Positions 28,404-35,470 of a stretch of DNA of 64,000 nt are shown one piece after another. Position 1 is the first letter of the stretch. The number at the start of each line of letters is the position of its first letter. The notes under the pieces were generated by a model. The model saw only the letters and a program-made list of their open reading frames with translations, was not told the DNA's origin and made no database searches. Source of the stretch: an uncultured Porphyromonadaceae bacterium (GTDB lineage: Bacteria > Bacteroidota > Bacteroidia > Bacteroidales > Muribaculaceae); contig CAMWNI010000008.1 in NCBI GenBank assembly GCA_947175545.1, positions 22,772-86,771 on the forward strand, written 5' to 3'. The translations under genes and the position numbers were made by a program.

Positions 28404-28440
28404 ATGCCGAAGGATTATAAAGGTTGACCTTTGGCATTTT
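28404..28440 (+). terminator. Terminator after the PAP2 gene
   Basis: ATGCCGAAGG (28404-28413) pairs with CCTTTGGCAT (28428-28437) with one G-T wobble, followed by a short T run. Its loop and 3' arm contain one copy of the 16-base repeat that recurs inverted beyond clpB. Confidence 0.65.
28420..28435 (+). repeat. 16-base inverted repeat, left copy (clpB locus)
   Basis: AAGGTTGACCTTTGGC here is the exact reverse complement of 31606-31621. The pair brackets clpB and the hairpin-rich spacer behind it. Confidence 0.7.
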
Positions 28441-28477
28441 GGGAAACGGGGGGCTTAACGTTTGAGCCGGTCATAGC

Positions 28478-28522
28478 CACTAATTTTTTAGTGATGCACA
28501 ACTACACACTAAAAAATTAATG
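28478..28522 (+). promoter_or_regulatory. Tandem palindromic upstream activating sites of clpB
   Basis: CACTAATTTTTTAGTG (28478-28493) is a perfect CACTAA-N4-TTAGTG palindrome. CACTAAAAAATTAATG (28507-28522) repeats it with one mismatch. Centres are 29 bases apart and lie about 70-100 bases upstream of the -24 element, the usual place for sigma-54 enhancer-binding proteins. Confidence 0.65.
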
Positions 28523-28584
28523 AACAAGTATGCGATAATATTAGAATCCCTTAAGTTTTTTTGCTGTGTCAGAGACAAAACCTT

Positions 28585-28599
28585 TGGCACGGTTTTTGC
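28585..28599 (+). promoter_or_regulatory. Sigma-54 promoter of clpB
   Basis: TGGCACGGTTTTTGC fits the -24/-12 consensus TGGCAC-N5-TTGC with exact GG-to-GC spacing. The start codon of clpB is 41 bases downstream. No TAnnTTTG box is present in the leader. A TGTC-AGA-GACA palindrome lies eight bases upstream of the -24 element (28567-28577). Confidence 0.85.
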
Positions 28600-28639
28600 G
28601 TTTCATTAACGTAAAGAGAAACTTAATTAATCAAAAACT

Positions 28640-31228
28640 ATGAATTTTAATAACTTCACAATTAAATCGCAGGAAGCGATTCAGAAAGCTGTCGAACTGA
28701 CGCGCTCTGCCGGTCAGCAGAGCATTGAGCCGGTTCATATTCTGAAGGGAGTTGTCGAAGAAGGTGATTCACTGGTAAAGTTCATATTCCAGAAAGTAGG
28801 CGCCAATCTCGATTTGACTCTGCGCAACCTCGATGCTGCTATTGCTTCACTGCCCAAGGTGAGCGGAAGCGAACCTTATCTGAGCCGCGAGAGCAATGAC
28901 GTTTTGCAGCGCGCGCTTGACGTTGCGAAAAGGCAGGGCGATGAATATGTCACTCTGGAGGCCATTCTGATGGCTTTGTTTGTGGTCAATTCATCCGCCT
29001 CGCAGTTGCTCAAGGATTCCGGATTGACCGAAAAGGAACTTCAGGCCGCCATTGATGAACTCCGGAAGGGTAAGAAGGCTACCGACCAGAGTGCTGAGGA
29101 CACTTACAATGCACTATCAAAGTATGCAATTAATCTGAACGAGCGCGCACGCTCCGGCAAGCTTGACCCGGTGATTGGCCGTGACGAGGAAATCCGCCGC
29201 GTGTTGCAGATTCTTTCCCGGCGAACCAAGAATAATCCGATGCTTATTGGTGAACCGGGTACCGGCAAGACTGCCATCGCTGAAGGTCTTGCCCAGCGTA
29301 TTGTCCGTGGTGATGTTCCGGAAAACCTGCGTTCAAAGCAGATTTTCTCGCTCGACATGGGGGCGTTGGTTGCCGGTGCCAAGTATAAAGGTGAATTTGA
29401 AGAGCGTCTTAAAGCCATTGTAAACGAGGTCACTCAGAGCGATGGTGAAATTATTCTTTTCATTGATGAAATCCACACTCTTGTCGGCGCCGGCAAGGGT
29501 GAGGGTGCAATGGATGCCGCCAACATCCTGAAACCGGCACTGGCGCGAGGCGAACTCCGTTCGATTGGTGCGACAACTCTCGATGAATATCAGAAATACT
29601 TTGAAAAAGATAAGGCTCTTGAACGCCGTTTCCAGAAAGTTATGATCAACGAGCCTGACGAGATGAGCGCCATTGCTATCCTCCGAGGCTTGAAGGAGCG
29701 TTATGAGAACCACCATAAGGTGCGCATCCGTGATGAAGCGATTATTGCCGCCGTGCAACTTTCGGAACGCTATATCACTGACCGTTTTCTCCCTGATAAG
29801 GCCATTGACCTGATTGATGAGGCCGCGTCGAAACTCCGCCTGGAGGTCGACTCTGTGCCTCAGGCTCTTGATGACATTGTGCGCCGCATTGCTCAGAAGG
29901 AAATCGAGCGTGAGGCAATCAAGCGCGAGGGTGACGAACCGAAGGTGCGCACCATCGAAAAGGAGCTTGCCGACCTGCGCGACGAAGAAAAGGAATATCG
30001 CTCCAAATGGCAGGCCGAAAAGGATCTTATAAATAAGATTCAGCAGAACAAGATTGACATTGAGCAACTCAACTTTGAAGCCGAGCGCGCCGAGCGCGAA
30101 GGCGACTACGGTAAGGTGGCCGAAATCCGCTACTCCCGCATCAAGGAGAAGGAAAATGAAAACGCCACGATTCAGGATCAGCTAAAAATGATGCAGGGCG
30201 AAAATGCTCTCATTAAAGAGGAAGTTGATTCAGATGATATTGCCGGTGTCGTTTCCCGTTGGACCGGAATCCCTGTAATGAAGATGGTCCAGAGCGAGAA
30301 GGAAAAACTGCTCCACCTCGAAGAAGAACTGCACAGGAGGGTAGTGGGTCAGAACGACGCCATCGCTGCCATCGCTGATGCTGTGCGCCGTTCGCGTGCA
30401 GGCCTGAACGACCCGCGTCGACCCATCGGCTCGTTCATCTTCCTCGGCACCACCGGCGTCGGTAAGACGGAGCTTGCAAAGGCCTTGGCCGAATACCTGT
30501 TTGACGATGAAAACATGATGACCCGTATCGACATGAGTGAATATCAGGAGAAACACGCCGTCAGCCGTCTTGTCGGCGCGCCTCCGGGATACGTCGGTTA
30601 TGACGAAGGCGGTCAATTAACCGAGGCTGTGCGCCGCAAACCTTACAGTGTCGTTCTGTTTGATGAGATTGAAAAGGCACATCCTGACGTGTTCAATATC
30701 CTTCTTCAGGTGCTTGACGATGGACGATTGACCGACAATAAGGGCCGACTGGTCAACTTCAAGAACACCATAATCATCATGACCTCAAACATGGGATCAA
30801 ACGTTATCCGCGACAACTTCGCCAAGATGACCGAAGATAACCGCCTTGAAACTATCGAAAAGACCAAACAGGAAGTGCTTGATATGCTTAAGCAGACCAT
30901 CCGTCCCGAATTCCTTAACCGAATTGACGAAACAATCATGTTTACGCCGCTCAACGAAAAGGAAATCGAAGAAATCGTCGGCTTGCAGATCAAGAACATC
31001 CAGAAAATGCTGGCCACAAACGGAGTCGAACTCCGCGTCACTCCCGCCGCCCTGCATTATCTTGCCGAAGAAGGCTACGATCCCGAGTTTGGTGCCAGAC
31101 CCGTCAAGCGAGCCATCCATCGTCTGGTCCTCAACCAACTTTCAAAGGACATCCTTGCCCAGAAAGTCAACAAGGATAAACCCATCGTCATCGACGTCAA
31201 AGACGACCAACTGATCTTCGAAAACTAA
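28640..31228 (+). CDS. clpB: ATP-dependent disaggregase ClpB
   Basis: ClpB is a hexameric chaperone that pulls proteins out of aggregates together with DnaK. The 862-residue protein has a Clp-N repeat domain (about 1-150), nucleotide domain 1 with Walker [14 protein letters not shown], the long coiled-coil middle domain (about 400-540), and nucleotide domain 2 with [16 protein letters not shown]-terminal D2-small domain closes it. Length is standard. It is monocistronic, preceded by a sigma-54 promoter, which is unusual for this gene. Confidence 0.98.
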   Translation: MNFNNFTIKSQEAIQKAVELTRSAGQQSIEPVHILKGVVEEGDSLVKFIFQKVGANLDLTLRNLDAAIASLPKVSGSEPYLSRESNDVLQRALDVAKRQGDEYVTLEAILMALFVVNSSASQLLKDSGLTEKELQAAIDELRKGKKATDQSAEDTYNALSKYAINLNERARSGKLDPVIGRDEEIRRVLQILSRRTKNNPMLIGEPGTGKTAIAEGLAQRIVRGDVPENLRSKQIFSLDMGALVAGAKYKGEFEERLKAIVNEVTQSDGEIILFIDEIHTLVGAGKGEGAMDAANILKPALARGELRSIGATTLDEYQKYFEKDKALERRFQKVMINEPDEMSAIAILRGLKERYENHHKVRIRDEAIIAAVQLSERYITDRFLPDKAIDLIDEAASKLRLEVDSVPQALDDIVRRIAQKEIEREAIKREGDEPKVRTIEKELADLRDEEKEYRSKWQAEKDLINKIQQNKIDIEQLNFEAERAEREGDYGKVAEIRYSRIKEKENENATIQDQLKMMQGENALIKEEVDSDDIAGVVSRWTGIPVMKMVQSEKEKLLHLEEELHRRVVGQNDAIAAIADAVRRSRAGLNDPRRPIGSFIFLGTTGVGKTELAKALAEYLFDDENMMTRIDMSEYQEKHAVSRLVGAPPGYVGYDEGGQLTEAVRRKPYSVVLFDEIEKAHPDVFNILLQVLDDGRLTDNKGRLVNFKNTIIIMTSNMGSNVIRDNFAKMTEDNRLETIEKTKQEVLDMLKQTIRPEFLNRIDETIMFTPLNEKEIEEIVGLQIKNIQKMLATNGVELRVTPAALHYLAEEGYDPEFGARPVKRAIHRLVLNQLSKDILAQKVNKDKPIVIDVKDDQLIFEN

Positions 31229-31256
31229 CCAATTCTTACATAAACATATATTTTTC

Positions 31257-31289
31257 GTGAGCTTCCGCCTTGTTTTGACGGAAGCTCAC
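31257..31289 (+). terminator. Hairpin after clpB
   Basis: GTGAGCTTCCG (31257-31267) pairs perfectly with CGGAAGCTCAC (31279-31289). The T tract after it is poor (tctatctttg), so termination is likely but not certain. Confidence 0.6.
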
Positions 31290-31607
31290 TCTATCTTTGC
31301 ACCTGTAATTGGAATATTCCAAAAAAATTGTGTAACGTTGCAAGGTCAAGAGAGACAATTTATTAGAAAAGAAAGGGCCTTGCTTCTTGTGAAATCGCCA
31401 AATTCTCACACCTACGCGCAACAGGCAAGTCAGACCATACACACTGTAATCATTACACCGGGTACAATGGGAAACCACTATACCCGGTGCAACAGTACCA
31501 TCCGTGCAGGAGCTGCACGGAAATTACGCCATTCGGAAATTCCTTAGCTCATTAGGGATTTTTCCAGCCGCATTGACAAGTCAACGCTGAAAATATCCCG
31601 AATGAGC
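31270..31607 (+). other. Hairpin-rich spacer after clpB, possible structured RNA
   Basis: No gene is supported in this 0.4-kb spacer. A possible promoter reads CTTG (31269-31272 region), a 19-base spacer and TATCTTTG (31292-31299), followed by a perfect palindrome TTGGAATATTCCAA (31309-31322). Then come successive inverted repeats: GCAAGG/CCTTGC (31340-31383), GTGAAAT/ATTCTCAC (31389-31409), CACCGGGTA/TACCCGGTG (31456-31489), CCGTGCA/TGCACGG (31502-31520). Last is a 61-base imperfect palindrome (31547-31607) whose outer arms are GCTCATT/AATGAGC. The pattern suggests a folded transcript, though the strand is not settled. Confidence 0.5.
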
Positions 31608-31621
31608 CAAAGGTCAACCTT
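31606..31621 (-). repeat. 16-base inverted repeat, right copy (clpB locus)
   Basis: GCCAAAGGTCAACCTT is the exact reverse complement of 28420-28435. It directly abuts the 61-base palindrome and lies 15 bases beyond the stop of the NERD-domain gene. Confidence 0.7.
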
Positions 31622-31635
31622 AGGTATCTGAATGT

Positions 31636-32403
31636 TCATTTGTAATAGTTGCGCACATTTTGAATATGGTGATTTACGATTTCGCAGTTATTTCCGTTTG
31701 CAGTAGCCTCTCTTAATACATTTATTACACCCCATTTGTCTTTATAGTTTGCAGATGGATTGTTCTCCAATATTTCCTCAATGATTGACATCACGTTTCT
31801 TGCATAACCTACATAAGTTGAATCTGGTATATAACTGATATCTCTTAATGTGCATCTTCCATAGAATACGACTACCGAGAAAAAGGGTACATCAGCAACA
31901 TCAGATAATTTCTTTTTCAGAGCTTCAATATGTCCATTGTTTTGTAAAATTGGATTGTAAAATCTATGTTTCTCTTTCCCATACGCCAATACTTGTGTCC
32001 AATAATTCTGATACCCTTTACCGAAAATCCATCCACTGTAATCCTTTACCTCAAATACAATCACTCCCACTTTAGTAACTACTACAGCATCAATTTGAGA
32101 ATATTGACCGTTATATCGTTCAACATACATGTCGTGATAAATGGTTATGGCAGGAATATTATGTTTAAGCAGTTTGAGTATTAATTTACGTTCCGAACAC
32201 GTACCCCTATTTGTGTCGGTTACTGTTCGCAATAATGCCATATTACGCCATTGGTTGATGGCAAAGAATATGGCTATTATTAAGGCTAATATGAGTACAA
32301 TACCAAATGGAACTCCTTTGAAAGAGAGATGCTCATTCACAGTTTGTGCAATAGATGCCATGTAACAAATCATTATGGCAATAATCGCAATACGTTTATT
32401 CAT
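31636..32403 (-). CDS. Membrane-anchored NERD-domain (nuclease-related) protein
   Basis: A 255-residue protein. Two N-terminal hydrophobic segments (about 4-20 and 31-50) are followed by a NERD domain with RGTCSERKLILKLL, YSQIDAVVVTKVGVIVFEVKDYSGWIFG and NPILQNNGHIEALK. The QID ... EVK residues correspond to the restriction-endonuclease-like active site of the family. Substrate and function are unknown; membrane anchoring suggests action on incoming or envelope-linked DNA, which is inference. It is AT-rich and lies 18 bases behind the amber-interrupted gene, probably in the same transcript. Confidence 0.85.
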   Translation of the reverse strand: MNKRIAIIAIMICYMASIAQTVNEHLSFKGVPFGIVLILALIIAIFFAINQWRNMALLRTVTDTNRGTCSERKLILKLLKHNIPAITIYHDMYVERYNGQYSQIDAVVVTKVGVIVFEVKDYSGWIFGKGYQNYWTQVLAYGKEKHRFYNPILQNNGHIEALKKKLSDVADVPFFSVVVFYGRCTLRDISYIPDSTYVGYARNVMSIIEEILENNPSANYKDKWGVINVLREATANGNNCEIVNHHIQNVRNYYK

Positions 32404-32421
32404 TTTACTGTAAAGATAGAT

Positions 32422-32832
32422 TTAGAACGATGATTGATTAATTGGTATGACTGCTTGTTTTTTCGGCTCGGTAGACCATTGAACCTGCCATGTTGTACTT
32501 TCTATTTTATCAATAAGAATAAAATTGAACATATTTTGTGTAGAATAGAGTTCAAATCTGCCATTTGTTGAATCTGTCGACAATGCAGTGGCGTTGAGTG
32601 GCATTTCAAATCGGGAGTCATCACCTTTGACGCTAAATTGTATTTGCCACATTTTGCCATTATGTGTATCCAGTTTGATAAAAGTCCACATATTATTAGT
32701 TGGATAAAGTTTGAAAGGGAAGACAATAATTTGTTCTTCCTATGGCTGCTTCTTTTCTGTAAGAGTAGCATTAGCACAGTTGGCAAGCCCAATTGAAAGC
32801 AGGATTAACAACGTCATTGTCGGGTACTTCAT
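32422..32832 (-). pseudogene. Secreted repeat protein interrupted by an in-frame amber codon
   Basis: Reading from ATG at 32832, the frame encodes a signal peptide (MTLLILLSIGLANCANA). It hits TAG at codon 31 (minus strand, plus 32740-32742) and then continues open in the same frame for 105 more codons to 32422. The ORF track shows only the last part, from 32691. The downstream part contains two similar units, NNMWTFIKLDTHNGKMWQIQFSV and QNMFNFILIDKIESTTWQVQWST (units quoted approximately by their cores). One base change (CAG to TAG) would explain the break. It could be a recent pseudogene, a sequencing error or a suppressed stop. The full product would be a 136-residue secreted protein of unknown function. 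Confidence 0.75.
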
Positions 32833-32867
32833 AATCATAAAACGCTCTCTAAGTTCCATAGGAGTTG

Positions 32868-32903
32868 TTAAAATAACACAAAGCGTGGAACTGTAATGCC
32901 ACG
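32868..32903 (-). terminator. Terminator or attenuator hairpin behind the rod RNA
   Basis: On the minus strand CGTGG-N10-CCACG (plus 32884-32903) is followed by ctttgtgttatttt, an interrupted T-rich tract. It lies 36 bases upstream of the ATG at 32832, so it could control entry into the downstream genes. Confidence 0.5.
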
Positions 32904-33089
32904 TCTTAGTGTGAAGGTGGTCGGAATACCTTTATAGACAGATGTGGGAATTAACAGCCCCACGCATATGCGTGGAGACCGTTAAGCCAACTCTTGTCTA
33001 TAGGTGAAATAGTTTCCGACGCTTTTCACACACAAGAAGACATAACGCCTCTTTATTCAAAATTTCGTAATGGGACTACTCCCAATTAA
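32870..33089 (-). ncRNA. Candidate rod-shaped structured RNA or regulatory leader
   Basis: A minus-strand unit of about 220 nt. Nested complementary segments (plus coordinates) fold into one rod. They are 32909-32915 GTGTGAA with 33025-33031; 32920-32926 GTCGGAA with 33014-33020; 32928-32941 ACCTTTATAGACAG with 32993-33004 CTTGTCTATAGG; 32951-32955 TTAAC with 32981-32985; and the apical perfect palindrome CCACGCATATGCGTGG at 32960-32975. A promoter lies just upstream and a terminator-like hairpin just downstream. It may be a free sRNA or an attenuating leader of the secreted protein and NERD genes that follow. No known class is recognised; no reverse transcriptase is nearby, so a retron is unlikely. 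Confidence 0.65.
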
Positions 33090-33092
33090 CTG

Positions 33093-33124
33093 CAAAGTTA
33101 CGACTTTTTGCGTTGCAAGTCAAT
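33093..33124 (-). promoter_or_regulatory. Promoter of rod-shaped RNA element
   Basis: On the minus strand TAACTTTG (plus 33093-33100) is preceded after 20 bases by ATTG (plus 33121-33124), a three-of-four match to the -33 TTTG. The start of transcription should be near 33089. Confidence 0.65.
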
Positions 33125-33328
33125 AGGCTGGGCAAAAATAAGTTTGGTTTGATTGACCACACATAGTTATACTATTGATAATCAACACAAGTATACCCTA
33201 AACAAAAATTGGGGTTAGCATTCTCAAATACACTAAAGAAGATTCTCTTAAAATTGAGAGTGATTTGCAGAAGTAAAAGGCCCCTAAATTTTTTAGGGGA
33301 GAATAGCGGGATATTCGCGGATTATGCT

Positions 33329-33336
33329 TAAATTTG
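33329..33336 (+). promoter_or_regulatory. -7 box of the DUF1846 gene
   Basis: TAAATTTG at 33329-33336 ends nine bases before ATG 33346, giving a very short leader. No TTTG occurs at the expected -33 position. It rules out the ORF-track start at 33334. Confidence 0.6.
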
Positions 33337-33345
33337 CATCCCGTT

Positions 33346-34806
33346 ATGAAGAACGGATTCAACAACGAAAAGTACCTGCGGATTCAGTCTGAGCATATCC
33401 GCGAGCGCATTGCGCAGTTTGGTAATAAACTTTATCTGGAACTCGGAGGCAAACTCTTTGATGACTATCACGCCAGTCGTGTCCTGCCCGGTTTCCAACC
33501 TGACAGCAAGTTGAGAATGTTTTCTCAGTTGCGTGATCAAGCGGAGATTGTCATTGTTATCAGTGCGCAGGATATAGAGAAAAACAAAGTGCGTGGCGAC
33601 CTCGGCATTACATATGATGAAGATGTGTTGCGCCTGCGTCGGGAGTTTATGAACCGCGGATTTATGGTCGGTTCGGTTGTCGTTACCCACTATAACGGCC
33701 AGCAGAGTGCCGACGCTTTCCGTCAGCGCCTCAAGCGTCAAGGCATCACGACTTACGTCCACTATCTGATTGACGGTTATCCGACCAATGTTGACCTTAT
33801 TGCATCAGACGAGGGCTTCGGCAAGAATGACTATGTCGTTACGTCGCGTCCGCTCGTAATTGTGACGGCTCCCGGTCCGGGCAGCGGCAAAATGGCTGTT
33901 TGTCTCAGCCAGCTCTATAATGAGAATAAGCGTGGAATTGAGGCCGGTTATGCCAAGTTCGAGACTTTCCCCGTCTGGTCTCTGGCGTTGAAGCATCCCG
34001 TAAATATTGCCTATGAGGCTGCAACGGCTGACCTTAACGATATCAACATGATTGATCCATTCCATCTTGAGGCATATGGCAAGACGGCAATCAATTATAA
34101 CCGCGACATTGAGATTTTTCCCGTTCTCAACGCTCTGTTTGAAGGCATCTATGGCGAGAATCCTTATAAATCGCCGACCGATATGGGAGTAAACATGGTC
34201 GGATTCTGCATTGAGGATGACGAAGTTTGCTGCGATGCTTCAAAAATGGAAATTATTCGTCGTTATTATGATGCGCTCAATCGTCTTGCACTCGGCGATG
34301 CGGTTGATTCCGAAATCAATAAAATAGCCTTGTTGTTCAAACAGGCAAAAATCGATACATCCTATCGTCGTCCCGTTGCGGCGGCTAAGCAGCGCGCCGA
34401 GCAGAGTGGCAAACCGTCATCGGCAATAGAGCTTGCCGACGGCACGATCATCACTGCCGAGTCCGGTGATCTTCTCGGACCGAGCGCCGCGCTGATTCTC
34501 AACGCAATCAAGCATCTTGCCGGCATTGATCATAGCGTCAAACTGATTCCGCAGGAAATGATTGAGCCAATTCAGTTCACCAAGATTAACTATCTGCGAA
34601 GCAAGAATCCGCGGCTGCATACCGATGAAGTTCTCGTTGCTCTGTCAGTCCTGTCAACGCGCAACGAAGAGTGCCGCCGCGCGCTTGAGCAACTTCCTGC
34701 GCTTCAGGGTTGTCAGGTCCATTCAACCGTCATGCTTGGCGAGGTCGACCGTAAAATCTTCAAAAAGCTCGGAGTTGGTCTCACTTGCGATCCAGTCCGC
34801 AAATAA
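33346..34806 (+). CDS. DUF1846 family protein
   Basis: A 486-residue cytoplasmic protein matching the DUF1846 family along its whole length. Recognisable segments include ELGGKLFDDYHASRVLPGF, EIVIVISAQDIEKNK, a P-loop-like APGPGSGKMAVCLSQLY, and DMGVNMVGFCIEDDEV. Structures of this family combine a nucleotide-binding fold with other domains, but no firm biochemical role is known. I take ATG 33346 because the upstream TTG lies inside the -7 promoter box. The gene is single, ending at a hairpin shared with the convergent acetyltransferase gene. Confidence 0.9.
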   Translation: MKNGFNNEKYLRIQSEHIRERIAQFGNKLYLELGGKLFDDYHASRVLPGFQPDSKLRMFSQLRDQAEIVIVISAQDIEKNKVRGDLGITYDEDVLRLRREFMNRGFMVGSVVVTHYNGQQSADAFRQRLKRQGITTYVHYLIDGYPTNVDLIASDEGFGKNDYVVTSRPLVIVTAPGPGSGKMAVCLSQLYNENKRGIEAGYAKFETFPVWSLALKHPVNIAYEAATADLNDINMIDPFHLEAYGKTAINYNRDIEIFPVLNALFEGIYGENPYKSPTDMGVNMVGFCIEDDEVCCDASKMEIIRRYYDALNRLALGDAVDSEINKIALLFKQAKIDTSYRRPVAAAKQRAEQSGKPSSAIELADGTIITAESGDLLGPSAALILNAIKHLAGIDHSVKLIPQEMIEPIQFTKINYLRSKNPRLHTDEVLVALSVLSTRNEECRRALEQLPALQGCQVHSTVMLGEVDRKIFKKLGVGLTCDPVRK

Positions 34807-34827
34807 AAATAAATTCGTTAATAATTT

Positions 34828-34861
34828 GAGTAAAGGACTCTGAATTCAGGGTCCTTTACTC
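34828..34861. terminator. Bidirectional hairpin between convergent genes
   Basis: An 11-bp perfect stem, GAGTAAAGGAC (34828-34838) with its complement at 34851-34861. The stop of the minus-strand acetyltransferase lies inside the right arm. T tracts on either side are weak. Confidence 0.65.
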
Positions 34862-35446
34862 GTGTTTGAGGCGTAGGTTTGACATTTCTTCACCGGCGAA
34901 GGGTCGGCGGCCTACAAATCGGAAGCCCATCGATTCGTAGAGGGAGCGGGCCTGCGGGTTGTTGTCAGAGACGAGCAGGCCGAGAGGAAGTCCTGCGCGA
35001 GATGCTTTCAAGGTAGCGTCTTCTATGAGTGCTTTGCCGATTCCGCGATGGCGATAGGCTGGGAGAGTGGCCAGAGTGTCAAGATAAAACTCTTCGCCAC
35101 AGGTCTCGCCGGGCATACTGTCCATCTCTTCGGTTGTCATGTTCCAGCCGAACTCTTTGCAGGCTTCAGCAAAAAAACTCTTTCGCAGTTCAAGCAGTCG
35201 GTTTCCGTCATAGCTTATGCAGACACCCGCTTTGGTGCCGTCAGGCGTGACGGCAATTCGCGTGTTCAGGTATGAGTATTGTGAATTGTCAAGGCGAGCC
35301 AGTCTCTCAAAAACATCATGTACCACGGTTCGCGATCTTTCGCCGGCGAGAGACTCTACTATTTCTTCGCCGACAGCGTCCATTATTGCATCAGCAATCA
35401 TCGGTGCATCGTCCTGTACGGCATTAATGATTCTAATCTGTTCCAT
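34856..35446 (-). CDS. GNAT-family acetyltransferase
   Basis: A 196-residue acetyl-CoA-dependent N-acetyltransferase. Strand 4 and the acetyl-CoA motif read EEFYLDTLATLPAYRHRGIGKALIEDA, and the later NPQARSLYESMGFRFVGRRPF is typical. The acceptor is unknown. It lies 24 bases behind parC on the same strand and is probably read from the same transcript, without an evident functional link. Confidence 0.88.
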   Translation of the reverse strand: MEQIRIINAVQDDAPMIADAIMDAVGEEIVESLAGERSRTVVHDVFERLARLDNSQYSYLNTRIAVTPDGTKAGVCISYDGNRLLELRKSFFAEACKEFGWNMTTEEMDSMPGETCGEEFYLDTLATLPAYRHRGIGKALIEDATLKASRAGLPLGLLVSDNNPQARSLYESMGFRFVGRRPFAGEEMSNLRLKHE

Positions 35447-35470
35447 AAAACTAAGATATGATTGCGGTTT

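Larger units (their letters stand above)
32833..33345. other. Non-coding 0.5-kb region with structured RNA and DUF1846 promoter
   Basis: Contains no supported ORF. From left to right it holds the leader and attenuator-like terminator of the amber-interrupted gene, a long rod-forming RNA element (32909-33031), its promoter (33093-33124), an AT-rich stretch with no clear signal, and a perfect 7-bp inverted repeat CCCCTAA-N5-TTAGGGG (about 33279-33297). Last comes the -7 box of the DUF1846 gene (33329-33336). Confidence 0.6.

Noticed and set aside
31257-31547. 96-codon plus-strand ORF after clpB
   Set aside because: It covers the clpB hairpin and several inverted repeats, has no recognisable domain, and its start lies inside the terminator stem.
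32909-33031. Retron msr-msd element
   Set aside because: The long hairpin shape is suggestive, but no reverse transcriptase gene lies near it in the window.
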